A DNA stretch of 64,000 nucleotides, taken from Actinobacteria bacterium HGW-Actinobacteria-4 (lineage in GTDB: Bacteria > Actinomycetota > Actinomycetes > Actinomycetales > Demequinaceae). Shown in pieces: positions 1-9,772 of this stretch (its first letter is position 1; every line of letters starts with the position of its first letter). A program made the position numbers and the translations under genes. The notes under the pieces were generated by a model, which was not told where the DNA came from, made no database searches, and saw only the letters and a list, made by a program, of their open reading frames with translations. The stretch lies in assembly GCA_002841315.1 (NCBI GenBank), contig PHEW01000001.1, forward strand, positions 1 through 64,000, read 5' to 3'.

Positions 1-602
1 GCTGCGCGGCGGCCGGCGGGACGGGCGGCCACGCTGGCGGCGGCAGCTTCGGGATCTTCATCGCCAACGATCAGGCTGGCGCCAAGCCACAGATCAGCGC
101 GAACGCCATCCGCGCCGGCTCAGGGGGCTCAGGGGGCTCAGGGGGCCCGGGTGGCGCGGGTGGCCCGGGCGGCTCGGGTGGCCTCGGCGGCGCGCCCGGT
201 GAGGTCCTGACCGGCAGCGCTTATGACAAGACCTGGTGCGCCAACAACGGCCCCGCGTATTCAGCTTCGAGTGCGAGTTCCATGCTGACGGCGATCAACA
301 AGGAGCGCGCACGCAACGGCGCACCGGCGTTGAAGGCAAGCTCAACCCTCGCCGCCAACGCCACAGCATGGTCAGAAGAGATGGCCGCAAGTGGCGTGTT
401 CGCCCATTCCTCTAGCCCTGGCGCTGCAGAGAACCTGTTCTGGGCCAGTAGCGGTTCCAACCACTGGGGCCTCGCGCACTCGGAGTTGATGAAATCCAAT
501 GGCCACTGCAACAACATCATGAACCCTGCGCTGAAGACGTTCGGAGTGGGTATCGCGAGTAGCTCCAACGGCTGGTACCTGACCCAACGGTTCGGCAAGT
601 AG
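1..602 (+). CDS. CAP-domain (SCP/PR-1-like) secreted protein, 5' end missing
   Basis: The frame is open from base 3 to the TAG at 600-602, so only the C-terminal ~199 codons are present. The N-terminal part has a beta-helix-like piece followed by a Gly-rich spacer of Gly-Gly-X units (about bases 120-200). From about base 230 the sequence looks like a CAP domain: an AINKERARNGAP helix, a W..EM...GVFAHS segment, an ENLFW motif, then a W..AHSELM helix and a short C-terminal strand. CAP proteins are normally extracellular and their bacterial roles are mostly unknown. An internal ATG at 282 would cut the domain, so it is not the start. It converges on the MFS gene with a 7-nt gap. Confidence 0.75.
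   Translation, partial: CAAAGGTGGHAGGGSFGIFIANDQAGAKPQISANAIRAGSGGSGGSGGPGGAGGPGGSGGLGGAPGEVLTGSAYDKTWCANNGPAYSASSASSMLTAINKERARNGAPALKASSTLAANATAWSEEMAASGVFAHSSSPGAAENLFWASSGSNHWGLAHSELMKSNGHCNNIMNPALKTFGVGIASSSNGWYLTQRFGK
120..200 (+). repeat. Low-complexity Gly-Gly-X coding repeat
   Basis: Units of the type GGC TCA GGG and GGC CCG GGT repeat in frame and encode Gly-Gly-Ser/Pro/Ala. They form a flexible linker between the N-terminal region and the CAP domain. Tandem near-identical 9-nt units could change copy number. Confidence 0.7.
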
Positions 603-609
603 GTCGCCC

Positions 610-1785
610 TCAGCTGGCCGTGCGCGCCTCAACGTCGCGCCGCCACGGCGGAATCCATCGGTACATCCCCAGCGCAGCAACCAAGCCCGTGCCGCCCACC
701 GCGAAGATCCCTGCGGATAGCGCGATCGCGGCACCTGCCGACACCACGAGCGGCGTCGCGAGGCCGCCCACGTCTTGCAGGATGAACCACACGCCCGTAA
801 ACGTGTCGCGGCTTGCAGGCGGGGCGACGTCGGCCGCAAGCACCATGAGAGAGCCCGAGCCCCACCCATTTCCTAAGCCCAACACGAGCGCCACCACCAT
901 GACGCCCACCACGCTCGTGGTGAAGGGCAGCGCGATGATCCCCGCGGCAATCATCAGCGTGGACGGAATGTTGGTCCACCGGCGGCCCCAGCGATCCATG
1001 ACAGCGCCCGCCGGGTAGAACAGCAGCATGTCCACAAACGCGGAGACGGCAAAGATCAGGCTGACAACCTCGGCGCTGACGCCCACGTGGGCAGCCCACA
1101 GCGGAATCACCACGGTACGCGCTGCCCGCACGCCGCCGGTGAGCATCACCATGAAGCCCAGCGTGCGCAGGATTGGCCAGGACTCCCTGACCACATCGCG
1201 AACCTTGGACACCGCGTGTGGGTGCGGCACAAAGGGCACCGCGTACTCGCGCGCAGTGCGCAGGGCCACCATCGCTGAGACCACCATGACGGCAGCGAAG
1301 GCGTAGGCCCACGGCAGGCCCCACGCGGCGATAATCCCGGCACCAACCAACGGTCCTATGAAGTTGCCCACGCGCCACGTGCCGGCCACGGTGGTGAGCG
1401 CACGTGCGCGGAAGGCTCGAGTCACCAAAGAGTTGATTTGCGACTGACGCGTCACGTGATACGCGGCGTGCCCAGCTCCCACCACGAGCGCGCTCGCGAC
1501 GAACGGAACCACGGATGGCGACAGTGCACACGCGAGCGAGCCAGCGGCGAGAAGGGTAAGCGATGCCATCGACGCCCGCGCTGGGCCGATGCTCGCGGCA
1601 AGTCTTCCAATCCACGCGCCTCCCGCAAGACGTCCCAACGCGTAGGCGCCAACGGCCAGCGATGCGACAGCGACGCTGCCATCCATCGCGAGCACTGACA
1701 GCGCGAAGATGGGCAACATGGCGCCCACGCCAACCTCAGCGAGAAACGTCGGCACATACGTGGAGGCGGTGAGTGCCTTGACCAC
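610..1785 (-). CDS. Major facilitator superfamily transporter
   Basis: About 391 aa with roughly 12 hydrophobic segments and the MFS pattern of two six-helix halves. The loop after helix 2 has the GRLAGGAWIGRLAASIGPARA signature-like motif, and a DRWGRRWTNIP motif occupies the equivalent place in the second half. The open frame runs back to 1920, but that would overlap the upstream DUF3027 gene by 100 bp with a non-hydrophobic Arg-rich stretch. I therefore use the GTG at 1785, just before the first membrane helix; no strong Shine-Dalgarno site is visible. Substrate is unknown; multidrug or metabolite efflux is the usual role of this type. Confidence 0.7.
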   Translation of the reverse strand: MVKALTASTYVPTFLAEVGVGAMLPIFALSVLAMDGSVAVASLAVGAYALGRLAGGAWIGRLAASIGPARASMASLTLLAAGSLACALSPSVVPFVASALVVGAGHAAYHVTRQSQINSLVTRAFRARALTTVAGTWRVGNFIGPLVGAGIIAAWGLPWAYAFAAVMVVSAMVALRTAREYAVPFVPHPHAVSKVRDVVRESWPILRTLGFMVMLTGGVRAARTVVIPLWAAHVGVSAEVVSLIFAVSAFVDMLLFYPAGAVMDRWGRRWTNIPSTLMIAAGIIALPFTTSVVGVMVVALVLGLGNGWGSGSLMVLAADVAPPASRDTFTGVWFILQDVGGLATPLVVSAGAAIALSAGIFAVGGTGLVAALGMYRWIPPWRRDVEARTAS

Positions 1786-1819
1786 GCTACGGCGCGGAGC
1801 CGGGGATGCTCCGCCGGGA

Positions 1820-2710
1820 CTAGTCAGTCTTGGGCTCCTCAGCCGGAGCGTCCTCCGCCACGGCCTCGGCGACGTCCGTCTCCGGCTCTGAGCTGGGTTC
1901 GGGTTCCGAGGTGGCCTCACGTTCAGGCTCTGGCTCTGGCTCTGGCTCTGGGTCTGGGTCCGGTGTCACCAGGTCCAGCGGCACCGAGGCGTCGGTCTCA
2001 ATCACGGCGTCATCGGCTGGCCACTGGGAGAGCTGGTGCTCGACGTCGGTCTGCGAGTGCGCCCCGCAACCGTGGTCAATGCTCACCACCGCGCCGTCCG
2101 AAGGCGACCACTCATTGGTGCACGCACCAAAAGCAAGACGCATCGAGCCCGTCAGGGGCCAGAAGAAGGCGCACGTGGAGCACGGTGACGCTGACGCGAC
2201 GGCAGACGGTGCTGTGGGCCCGTGCGACCCGCGGTACCAACGCTCGGAGGCTTCGTCGCGCCCGTGAACGCCCAGCACACGCTCGCGACCCAGACCCAGC
2301 TCCCAGATCGCAAGCTGATCAGCGTCATCATCGCCCGTCGCCTCGAAGCCTGGCACCAGGCGAGGGTCCTCGACGATTTTGGGCAAGATCATGGCGGGCT
2401 CGAGGTCTCCTGGACGGATGCGCTCGGACCACGGCACCCACGCAGGTGCTAGCAGGGCGTCGTCGGCCGGGATGAGGTGCGCCTCGCACACAGCGGCCTC
2501 CTTGCCGCGCGGTGCGCGCGACAGGGTGACCGACCACACCCATCCGCGGTACCCCGGAAGGGTGCACGCAAACAGGTGGGTGAGCAGCAGATCACCGTCG
2601 TCCACCGCGGACAAGTGTTCACCCACTGCCGTGGTGTCGTTTGCGGCCTCGATCGCGGCTTCGCGCGCGAGGTCCACGGCCTTCTTCAGGACGGCGTCTG
2701 TCTTGGCCAT
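1820..2710 (-). CDS. DUF3027 family protein
   Basis: A 296-aa protein matching the actinobacterial DUF3027 family: an N-terminal helical part (AKTDAVLKKAVDLAREAA), a central conserved region with a CSTCAFFWPLTGSM motif and further Cys (FGACTNEWSP, HGCGAHSQ), then a low-complexity acidic tail of Pro-Glu/Asp repeats from about residue 245. The Cys/His positions could bind a metal. Function is unknown. The start ATG overlaps the stop of the upstream cold-shock gene (TGATG), so the two are probably translationally coupled. Confidence 0.8.
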   Translation of the reverse strand: MAKTDAVLKKAVDLAREAAIEAANDTTAVGEHLSAVDDGDLLLTHLFACTLPGYRGWVWSVTLSRAPRGKEAAVCEAHLIPADDALLAPAWVPWSERIRPGDLEPAMILPKIVEDPRLVPGFEATGDDDADQLAIWELGLGRERVLGVHGRDEASERWYRGSHGPTAPSAVASASPCSTCAFFWPLTGSMRLAFGACTNEWSPSDGAVVSIDHGCGAHSQTDVEHQLSQWPADDAVIETDASVPLDLVTPDPDPEPEPEPEPEREATSEPEPSSEPETDVAEAVAEDAPAEEPKTD

Positions 2711-3093
2711 CAGGAGTCCAGTTGCTCGGCAACGGCGCGCAACACGGACGCGACTTGCTTTCCCTTGGCGGCGTCGGGGTAACGGCCCTTGCGCAAGGAG
2801 TTCGAAATGCCATCGAGCATCTTGATGAGGTCCTCGACGATCACCGTCATGTCATCGACAGGCTTGCGTTGAGCGTGCGCTACCGAGGGAGCGGGCTCGA
2901 TGACTGTGACCGACATCGCGGACGGGCCGCGCCTACCGTCTGCCACGGAGTACTCGACCTTCGCACCTGGGCGGGGTGCGGCAGTGCCCTCAGGCAGGGC
3001 GGACGCATGCAGAAAGACCTCGTCGCCTTCATCGCTTGCGATGAAGCCAAAGCCCTTCTCTGTGTCAAACCACTTGACTTTACCGGTGGGCAC
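2710..3093 (-). CDS. Cold-shock domain protein (CspA-like) with C-terminal extension
   Basis: The GTG at 3093 is preceded by GAGG five bases upstream and starts exactly at the cold-shock domain. The domain carries RNP1-like KGFGFIAS and RNP2-like EVFLHASAL motifs, so it should bind single-stranded RNA/DNA. At 127 aa it is about twice the size of a minimal Csp; residues ~75-127 add a charged helical tail. The longer open frame to 3231 adds only Pro/Arg-rich sequence. It is followed without a gap by the DUF3027 gene, a pairing seen in other actinobacteria. Confidence 0.85.
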   Translation of the reverse strand: MPTGKVKWFDTEKGFGFIASDEGDEVFLHASALPEGTAAPRPGAKVEYSVADGRRGPSAMSVTVIEPAPSVAHAQRKPVDDMTVIVEDLIKMLDGISNSLRKGRYPDAAKGKQVASVLRAVAEQLDS

Positions 3094-3170
3094 ATCAACC
3101 TCGCGAAAATATCCAGCACCGCGTGTTCGGTGCGGCCACCAGTCTAGCGGTCGGTCGTCAGGGCCTCCAC

Positions 3171-3206
3171 GTGACGGCGGTTTGAACGGGGTGTGACGGC
3201 GGTTTG
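3171..3206. repeat. 14-bp direct repeats upstream of the HD-family gene
   Basis: GTGACGGCGGTTTG occurs at 3171-3184 and 3193-3206, exactly 22 bp apart (two helical turns). An inverted repeat CAACGC-ACTA-GCGTTG follows at 3211-3226. All lie in the divergent intergenic region between the cold-shock gene and the HD-family gene, which suggests a regulator-binding region. Confidence 0.5.
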
Positions 3207-3270
3207 TCAACAACGCACTAGCGTTGCACACTGGGAGTATCCAGAACCCATGTGCTGGAGAGAGGTGCCG

Positions 3271-3975
3271 ATGTCCCCCACTACTACCCCCGCCTGGCTA
3301 GTTCCGGCGTTCGCCCGGGCCGCGCTCGGCGCGGGCGCTCAGGCATCGGAGGGAACAATCGACGCTGCGGGCGCGCGCTTGCTCGACAGGTGGTCGGCAC
3401 CCGAACGCAAGTATCACAACGTCCGTCACCTGGTTGACCTCCTCCAGCATGTGGACGAACTTCAGCAAGAGACGCACAATCCCCACACTGTCCGCCTCGC
3501 GGCGTGGTATCACGGTGCCGTCTTCAACGCCAACGCCGCTGCCAGCTACGCCAAGCGCGGCGGGGAGGACGAGGTCGCGAGCGCCGAGTACGCGCGTGAA
3601 GAACTCACCGCCCTTGAGGTTCCGCCCAAGGTCATTGACGACGTCGTGACGATGGTCGAGTCGCTTGCCCGTCACGCGTCCAACCCCATCAGCATCGACT
3701 GCGCCGTGTTGTTGGACGCCGACCTCGCCATCTTGGCGGCCGAACCACAGCGGTACCGGGCATACATGGACGACGTTCGTGCCGAGTACGCGCACATCCC
3801 CGCGCACGACTTCCTCACGAGCAGGCGCGCGATCCTTCACCGACTCCTGGGCCGCGACCGACTCTATGTCAGCCCGCTGGGCTCCGGCTGGGAGACTCAG
3901 GCGCGTCAGAATGTTGCAGGCGAAATCGCGCGGATCGATCACGAGCTCGAGCACCTCGACGCCGCGAGCGCGTGA
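3271..3975 (+). CDS. HD-superfamily (COG4339-like) phosphohydrolase-type protein, motif Asp missing
   Basis: The chosen ATG at 3271 has GGAGAGAGG six bases upstream; the open frame extends back to 3193 without such a site. The 234-aa product resembles the predicted metal-dependent HD phosphohydrolases: a YHNVRHL motif at residues 48-54, a second His region at residues 79-84, and a LLDADLAIL segment further on. In this family the second region normally reads WxHDAVY. Here it reads WYHGAVF, with Gly at residue 82 where the metal-binding Asp of the HD pair is expected. It may be a changed or inactive enzyme. Function is unknown. Confidence 0.7.
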   Translation: MSPTTTPAWLVPAFARAALGAGAQASEGTIDAAGARLLDRWSAPERKYHNVRHLVDLLQHVDELQQETHNPHTVRLAAWYHGAVFNANAAASYAKRGGEDEVASAEYAREELTALEVPPKVIDDVVTMVESLARHASNPISIDCAVLLDADLAILAAEPQRYRAYMDDVRAEYAHIPAHDFLTSRRAILHRLLGRDRLYVSPLGSGWETQARQNVAGEIARIDHELEHLDAASA

Positions 3976-4018
3976 GGCGCGTCACCTCTGCGCGCGCGTG
4001 TGACCTAGGCTCAACGCC

Positions 4019-4309
4019 GTGACGGTATTGCTCGATCCCCCGCTGTGGCCGCGCCACGGACGCTACTGGGGTCACCTTGTCTCCGACCACTCACTCGAGG
4101 AACTCCACGAGGTGGCGCGAGCTGCCGGCATCCCGTCTCGCGCCTTTGACCTGGACCACTACGACGTCCCTGCAGAGAGCTACGAACTGCTCGCCAGCCT
4201 GGGTGTGGAGCTGATCGACTCGCGTGCGCTCGTACGCCGGTTGCGCGGCTCGGGGCTACGGGTGACCTCCGCGCAACGGCGCGAACTGGGACGCAACCGC
4301 GTGGACTAG
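4019..4309 (+). CDS. DUF4031 domain protein
   Basis: A 96-aa protein starting at GTG 4019. It shows the DUF4031 pattern: VLLDPPLWPRHGRYWGHLVSD at the N-terminus, an ELHEVARAAGIPSRAFDLDHYDVP middle part, and a basic C-terminus (RRLRGSGLRVTSAQRRELG). The family is small and widespread in actinobacteria, with no established function. It lies 43 bp after the HD-family gene on the same strand and may be co-transcribed. Confidence 0.8.
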   Translation: MTVLLDPPLWPRHGRYWGHLVSDHSLEELHEVARAAGIPSRAFDLDHYDVPAESYELLASLGVELIDSRALVRRLRGSGLRVTSAQRRELGRNRVD

Positions 4310-4371
4310 TTCCGCGTACCAGGGCACAACGTCCCGCTCACGGCGCGCCCTGGCGTGCGTATCATCACCTC

Positions 4372-5775
4372 ATGGTCCCCGTCACGCTTGTCGAGCACGT
4401 GAGCGGCATGACCTGCCATTCGTGCGAACAGGTCATCGAGCGCGAACTGGGCGCCCTGCCGGGCGTTGTGACAGTGAGCGCGAACTCCCGCCGGGGGCGG
4501 GTGACGCTCACCACCACGGGGGACATTGATCGCGACGCCATAGCTGCGGCACTGGAGGCTCACTCCTACCGCCTAGGTGAGAGGGCCGCTTGGCTTACAC
4601 GCGAGCGGGCCGTCTGGCGGGACGTGACCATCGCGATCGTGGGCCTCACCTTGGTGATTGGCACGCTGTGGGCGCTGGGACTCGAGACCGCATTGTCCTC
4701 ACTCGTCGCCTCGCCGTCCGTGGGCCTGATCGTGCCGCTTACGGTGGGCCTAGCCGCGGGCGTCAGCACGTGCATGGCGACCGTAGGCGGTCTGGTGCTC
4801 GCCGTCGCGGCACATCACGACGCGCAGGTGCCGCGACCATCCCGACGCTCCACCATCGCGATGCACGCGTGGTTCAACGTGTCGCGCATCGTGGGATTCG
4901 TGGTGTTCGGCGCTGCCACGGGAGCAGTCGGCTCGCTGTTTTCGCTGAGCGGTGTGGGGCTCGCCGTAGCGATGATCGCGGCCGCGCTGGTGATGACGGT
5001 GATCGGCATACGCCTCAGCGGCATGTCGCCCCGTGTAGCGGCAATGTCGCCTCAACTGCCCGGCTGGTTAAGCGCTCGCTTTCAGTCCCGTCAGTCAACA
5101 GCTGGCGGATCGAACAGCAGTAGCAACACGCGGGCTGGGCTCCTTGGTCTCGCGTCCTTCTTTATCCCCTGCGGCTTCACCCAAGCGATGCAGGTCTACG
5201 CCCTGTCTACTGGCGACCCCGTGCAGGCCGGGCTGATCATGGGTGCGTTTGCCCTGGGGACCGCGCCGGCGCTCGCGTCACTCGCTGGCGTACCCCTACT
5301 TGCGAGCGGCCACCGCCGCGAACGGTTGCTGCGCTTTGCAGGCGTCGCGGTTCTCGCCTTTGCCGCTGTGAACGTGGCCACCGTGCTGAACCCTATTGGC
5401 GTCGCATCCAGCACCCCCCAGGCGGCCCCAGCAGCCGTCACCGACAACGTGGTGATCGTTGACGGCGTGCAGGTCATGAGCATGACGATCGACGGCTACA
5501 ACTACCTTCCACAGCACTCCGTGGTCTACGCCGGGCTCCCTGTGACCTGGGAGATCGAAGGCAATGGAGTGACCTGCGCATCCGCATTGCTCGCGCCGGA
5601 GCTAGGCATCCCGACGGCCACGATCGTGTGGCCCGGCGAGACCTCAACGTTTTCCTTCACCATTGAGGAGCCCGGCCGGGTGGAGTTCGCGTGCTCGATG
5701 CTGATGTTCTTTGGAAGCGTCACGGCGATCGAACCGCCGGCGGCGGCGGAAGCAACCACCGTGCCCACGGCGTAG
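4372..5775 (+). CDS. HMA - SafE/DsbD-like membrane - cupredoxin fusion, probable copper handling
   Basis: This 467-aa protein has three parts. Residues 1-66 are a heavy-metal-associated domain with MTCHSC (CxxC copper-binding motif). Residues ~76-345 hold about six hydrophobic helices of the TauE/SafE-DsbD type, with a Cys in GVSTCMATVGG and another in FFIPCGFTQ. Residues ~355-460 form a cupredoxin-like domain with Cys at VTCASALL and FACSMLMFFG, where the family usually has CxMGM-like ligands. Proteins of this layout are linked to copper export or delivery to extracytoplasmic enzymes. The copper nitrite reductase at 58.4 kb is a possible client, by inference only. Confidence 0.7.
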   Translation: MVPVTLVEHVSGMTCHSCEQVIERELGALPGVVTVSANSRRGRVTLTTTGDIDRDAIAAALEAHSYRLGERAAWLTRERAVWRDVTIAIVGLTLVIGTLWALGLETALSSLVASPSVGLIVPLTVGLAAGVSTCMATVGGLVLAVAAHHDAQVPRPSRRSTIAMHAWFNVSRIVGFVVFGAATGAVGSLFSLSGVGLAVAMIAAALVMTVIGIRLSGMSPRVAAMSPQLPGWLSARFQSRQSTAGGSNSSSNTRAGLLGLASFFIPCGFTQAMQVYALSTGDPVQAGLIMGAFALGTAPALASLAGVPLLASGHRRERLLRFAGVAVLAFAAVNVATVLNPIGVASSTPQAAPAAVTDNVVIVDGVQVMSMTIDGYNYLPQHSVVYAGLPVTWEIEGNGVTCASALLAPELGIPTATIVWPGETSTFSFTIEEPGRVEFACSMLMFFGSVTAIEPPAAAEATTVPTA

Positions 5776-5780
5776 CGACT

Positions 5781-6020
5781 CTACTCGGCGACGGCCTCAG
5801 ACCCCAGTGGGGGGAACGGAGAGCTCGAGAAGATTACTTCCACTGGCACATCGAAGTACTCCGCGATCTTGAGTGCCAGCGACAGGCTGGGGCTATACTC
5901 GCCGCGCTCCAGGTAGCCGACTGTCTGATAGTGAACACCAAGCGCCTCCGCGAGTGCCCGCCGTGACACGCGTCGCTCGGCGCGAAGCATCGCAATGCGG
6001 TTGTGGATCTCGTCGCTCAT
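5781..6020 (-). CDS. Small XRE-family (Cro/CI) DNA-binding regulator
   Basis: A 79-aa protein that is almost entirely one HTH_3 domain: RIAMLRAERRVSRRALAEAL, then the recognition part VHYQTVGYLERGEYSPSLSLA and a DVPVEVIF end. It is typical of the small regulators paired with ABC-2 exporters. It begins 7 bp after the permease stop and is the last gene of the three-gene operon. It probably controls that operon. Confidence 0.8.
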   Translation of the reverse strand: MSDEIHNRIAMLRAERRVSRRALAEALGVHYQTVGYLERGEYSPSLSLALKIAEYFDVPVEVIFSSSPFPPLGSEAVAE

Positions 6021-6027
6021 CGTGCCG

Positions 6028-6882
6028 CTACTTTATCCACTGACCGGCCTGCTCCTTTGCCTCTTGCATAGCGGAGCCCGACTGCCGCTTGGCCATGCGA
6101 GACAACACGCGCGGCGCGACCACCAGTCCCAGTGCCGCCCACCCCAGCAAGACCCCAACGGACAGGGTGGTAAGCCACGAGCCATGGAGTTCCCACGCAG
6201 CCGCCTCTTCTGGCAGGAACCCGGAGCGCAGTCCCAGTCCCAGCCAGTACACGGGGAACACCTGGGCGATGCCTTGCACCCAGCCCCACAGCTGCTGGAT
6301 GGGGAACAGCGCACCAGAGGTGATCGACAGGATCACCACAGGCATCATGCCCCACGTACCGACCTTCTGGGCGTTGGGCACCACTGCGCCCAAGATGATT
6401 CCCAGCGGGAGCAGTGCGATCAGACCCAGCAGGATGAAGCCGCCAATGCGCAACCATCCCGATGCCTCGGCGGGGGCGACGCCGTCAAACATGATGAAAC
6501 TGGGTATCAAGATGATGACGAGCATGGGCACTAGGCCCAGCGAGTTGTAGACAACCTGGCCCACCGTGTAGCTCAGCATTCCCCTTGGCAAGGTCTTGGC
6601 ACGTAGCAGAGTGCCGTCCTCGCGCTCCAGTGTGAGCTCGTATGCAGGGCCCATGACAAGGCTGAATACAATGAGTCCGGCGAGCATGCTCGGCAGCGCG
6701 TACTGCGGGAACGTGAGGCCGCTATCCCCCATGTCTGCGTTGCGATTCCAGAACATGTACACCAGCACACCGACGGCCATCACCACGTAGAAGACCTGGT
6801 CCTGGGGGCTCTTCATGCTGAGCACGGTGGCGCGCCAGCCCCGGCGCAGCCCCACCTTGAACGCGTGTGTTGTGGGGTTCAT
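6028..6882 (-). CDS. ABC-2 type transporter permease
   Basis: A 284-aa membrane protein with about six hydrophobic segments and the ABC-2 pattern: LEREDGTLLRAKTLPRG after the second helix, then long hydrophobic helices (LGLVPMLVIILIPSFIMF, GGFILLGLIALLPLGIILGAV). It overlaps the upstream ATPase gene by 4 nt (ATGA), which indicates translational coupling and a heteromeric exporter. The substrate, perhaps a drug, peptide or polymer, cannot be told from sequence. Confidence 0.85.
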   Translation of the reverse strand: MNPTTHAFKVGLRRGWRATVLSMKSPQDQVFYVVMAVGVLVYMFWNRNADMGDSGLTFPQYALPSMLAGLIVFSLVMGPAYELTLEREDGTLLRAKTLPRGMLSYTVGQVVYNSLGLVPMLVIILIPSFIMFDGVAPAEASGWLRIGGFILLGLIALLPLGIILGAVVPNAQKVGTWGMMPVVILSITSGALFPIQQLWGWVQGIAQVFPVYWLGLGLRSGFLPEEAAAWELHGSWLTTLSVGVLLGWAALGLVVAPRVLSRMAKRQSGSAMQEAKEQAGQWIK

Positions 6883-7826
6883 GAGAGTTCCTTTCCGGCA
6901 TCAACCAACGCAGCATCATCGATGTCGCCCCGGTGAGGAGCGGTCTCATACTTGCGGACCATTTCCATGTAGGTGTCTTCGAGCGAGGCACGGCGCACCT
7001 CGAGGTCCGTGACGTCTTTGCCGCCGTCAGCGAACAGCTGACGCACAAACTCGGTGGAATCAGCTGTCGCGTGGACGTGGCGCTGACCCCCGGCTGTCCA
7101 GGTGACTTGCGAGTCCTTGGCGACCTCGCGAGCCAGAGCGTCGGCGCTGCCGTCGGCAACGATCCTGCCTCCGGCCAGAATCAAGATACGGTCGGCGAGC
7201 TTCTCCGCCTCGTCGAGGTCATGGGTGGTGAGCACAATCGTGGTGTTCTCGTAGTCGGCCAGGCGGTGCACCATGTCGTGGAACTCGCGGCGCGCGTGGG
7301 GGTCAAGGCCGGCGGTGGGCTCGTCAAAGAAGACCAGTTCGGGATAGCCGACAATGCCCACGGCAACGTCGAGGCGCCTGCGCTGTCCGCCGGACAGCGT
7401 CCGGATCTTCTGATTCGCTTGCTCGGTGAGGCCCACCTCGACGATGAGCTTTTCGACATCGCGAGGGCGCGGGCGCAGCTCAGTGGAGTACGGCTCGTAG
7501 TACTCGCCCAAGTGATGCAGGAGCATGCGCGGCGTCCACCGCGCGTGATCGCGCCACGACTGCAGCACGAGCCCGATGCGCGCGCGCCACTCCTCGCTCG
7601 CCACCTGGGGGTCAACACCGAGGACCTCGACGTCACCTGCGGAGCGGTTCCTGAAGCCCTCAAGAATCTCGATAGTGGTGGTCTTGCCCGCCCCGTTAGG
7701 TCCGAGCAACACCACGACTTCGCCAGCGTGCACGTCAAAGGTGACGCCGTCCAGAACATCCTTGGTTCCGTAACGCATCCGCAAGTCGCGTACGGCGATC
7801 ACCGGCTGGGGTTCATCCTTTGCCAC
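6879..7826 (-). CDS. ABC transporter ATP-binding protein (ABC-2 exporter)
   Basis: It carries Walker A GPNGAGKTT, the Q-loop region, signature LSGGQRRRL, Walker B ELVFFDEPTAGLDP and the switch His in TTHDLDEAE. The C-terminal ~80 residues form an accessory domain of the drug-exporter (DrrA-like) type. I choose GTG 7826 because a perfect GGAGG lies five bases upstream; ATG 7838 is in frame and would add four residues. It is the first gene of the operon ATPase-permease-XRE regulator. Confidence 0.87.
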   Translation of the reverse strand: MAKDEPQPVIAVRDLRMRYGTKDVLDGVTFDVHAGEVVVLLGPNGAGKTTTIEILEGFRNRSAGDVEVLGVDPQVASEEWRARIGLVLQSWRDHARWTPRMLLHHLGEYYEPYSTELRPRPRDVEKLIVEVGLTEQANQKIRTLSGGQRRRLDVAVGIVGYPELVFFDEPTAGLDPHARREFHDMVHRLADYENTTIVLTTHDLDEAEKLADRILILAGGRIVADGSADALAREVAKDSQVTWTAGGQRHVHATADSTEFVRQLFADGGKDVTDLEVRRASLEDTYMEMVRKYETAPHRGDIDDAALVDAGKELS

Positions 7827-7849
7827 AACGGCCTCCATTCAACGTGGAA

Positions 7850-7883
7850 GTAGTACTCAGACCATGTGTAGCATACCTACTAC
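7850..7883. promoter_or_regulatory. Candidate operator: GTAGTA...TACTAC inverted repeat
   Basis: GTAGTA at 7850-7855 and TACTAC at 7878-7883 flank the promoter region of the ABC operon, with a second inner pair (GTAG/CTAC). The sequence is AT-richer than its surroundings. A site for the operon's own XRE regulator is possible. Weak evidence. Confidence 0.3.
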
Positions 7884-7941
7884 ATTTCATACAACTGGAG
7901 TGACGGTTGTCGTCGCGACCAGCGCCTGCCCTGCGGACGCA

Positions 7942-7973
7942 AGAAGGCCCCTGGGTTTCCCCAGGGGCCTTCT
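7942..7973 (-). terminator. Rho-independent-type terminator after groEL
   Basis: A perfect 14-bp stem (AGAAGGCCCCTGGG paired with its complement) and a 4-nt loop lie 24 bp beyond the groEL stop. The T-tract is poor, as is common in high-GC actinobacteria. Confidence 0.8.
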
Positions 7974-7996
7974 GTGACAAGCGGGAATACGGTGGG

Positions 7997-9691
<1,695 letters not shown>

Positions 9692-9738
9692 TCATGTCAC
9701 GCCAGAGACCACCACCTCAACAACACAACGGAGGTCTG

Positions 9739-9765
9739 TTAGCACTCTCAAGGTGAGAGTGCTAA
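9739..9765 (-). promoter_or_regulatory. CIRCE element (HrcA operator) 1
   Basis: TTAGCACTC - 9 nt - GAGTGCTAA, a perfect match to the CIRCE consensus, 117 bp upstream of the groEL start. HrcA repression of groE genes through CIRCE is well established in Gram-positive bacteria. Confidence 0.95.
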
Positions 9766-9772
9766 GTCGATT

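Noticed and set aside
120-200. A CRISPR-like array
   Set aside because: The repeats are 9-nt in-frame coding units without spacers; no other CRISPR or cas signal is present.
1786-1920. An N-terminal extension of the MFS gene
   Set aside because: It would overlap DUF3027 by 100 bp on the same strand and encodes Arg/Pro-rich sequence unlike an MFS N-terminus.
1925-1975. Pro-Glu dipeptide repeats as a phase-variation element
   Set aside because: The units are 6 nt and in frame, so length changes would not switch the gene off; similar Pro-Glu runs occur in two other proteins here.
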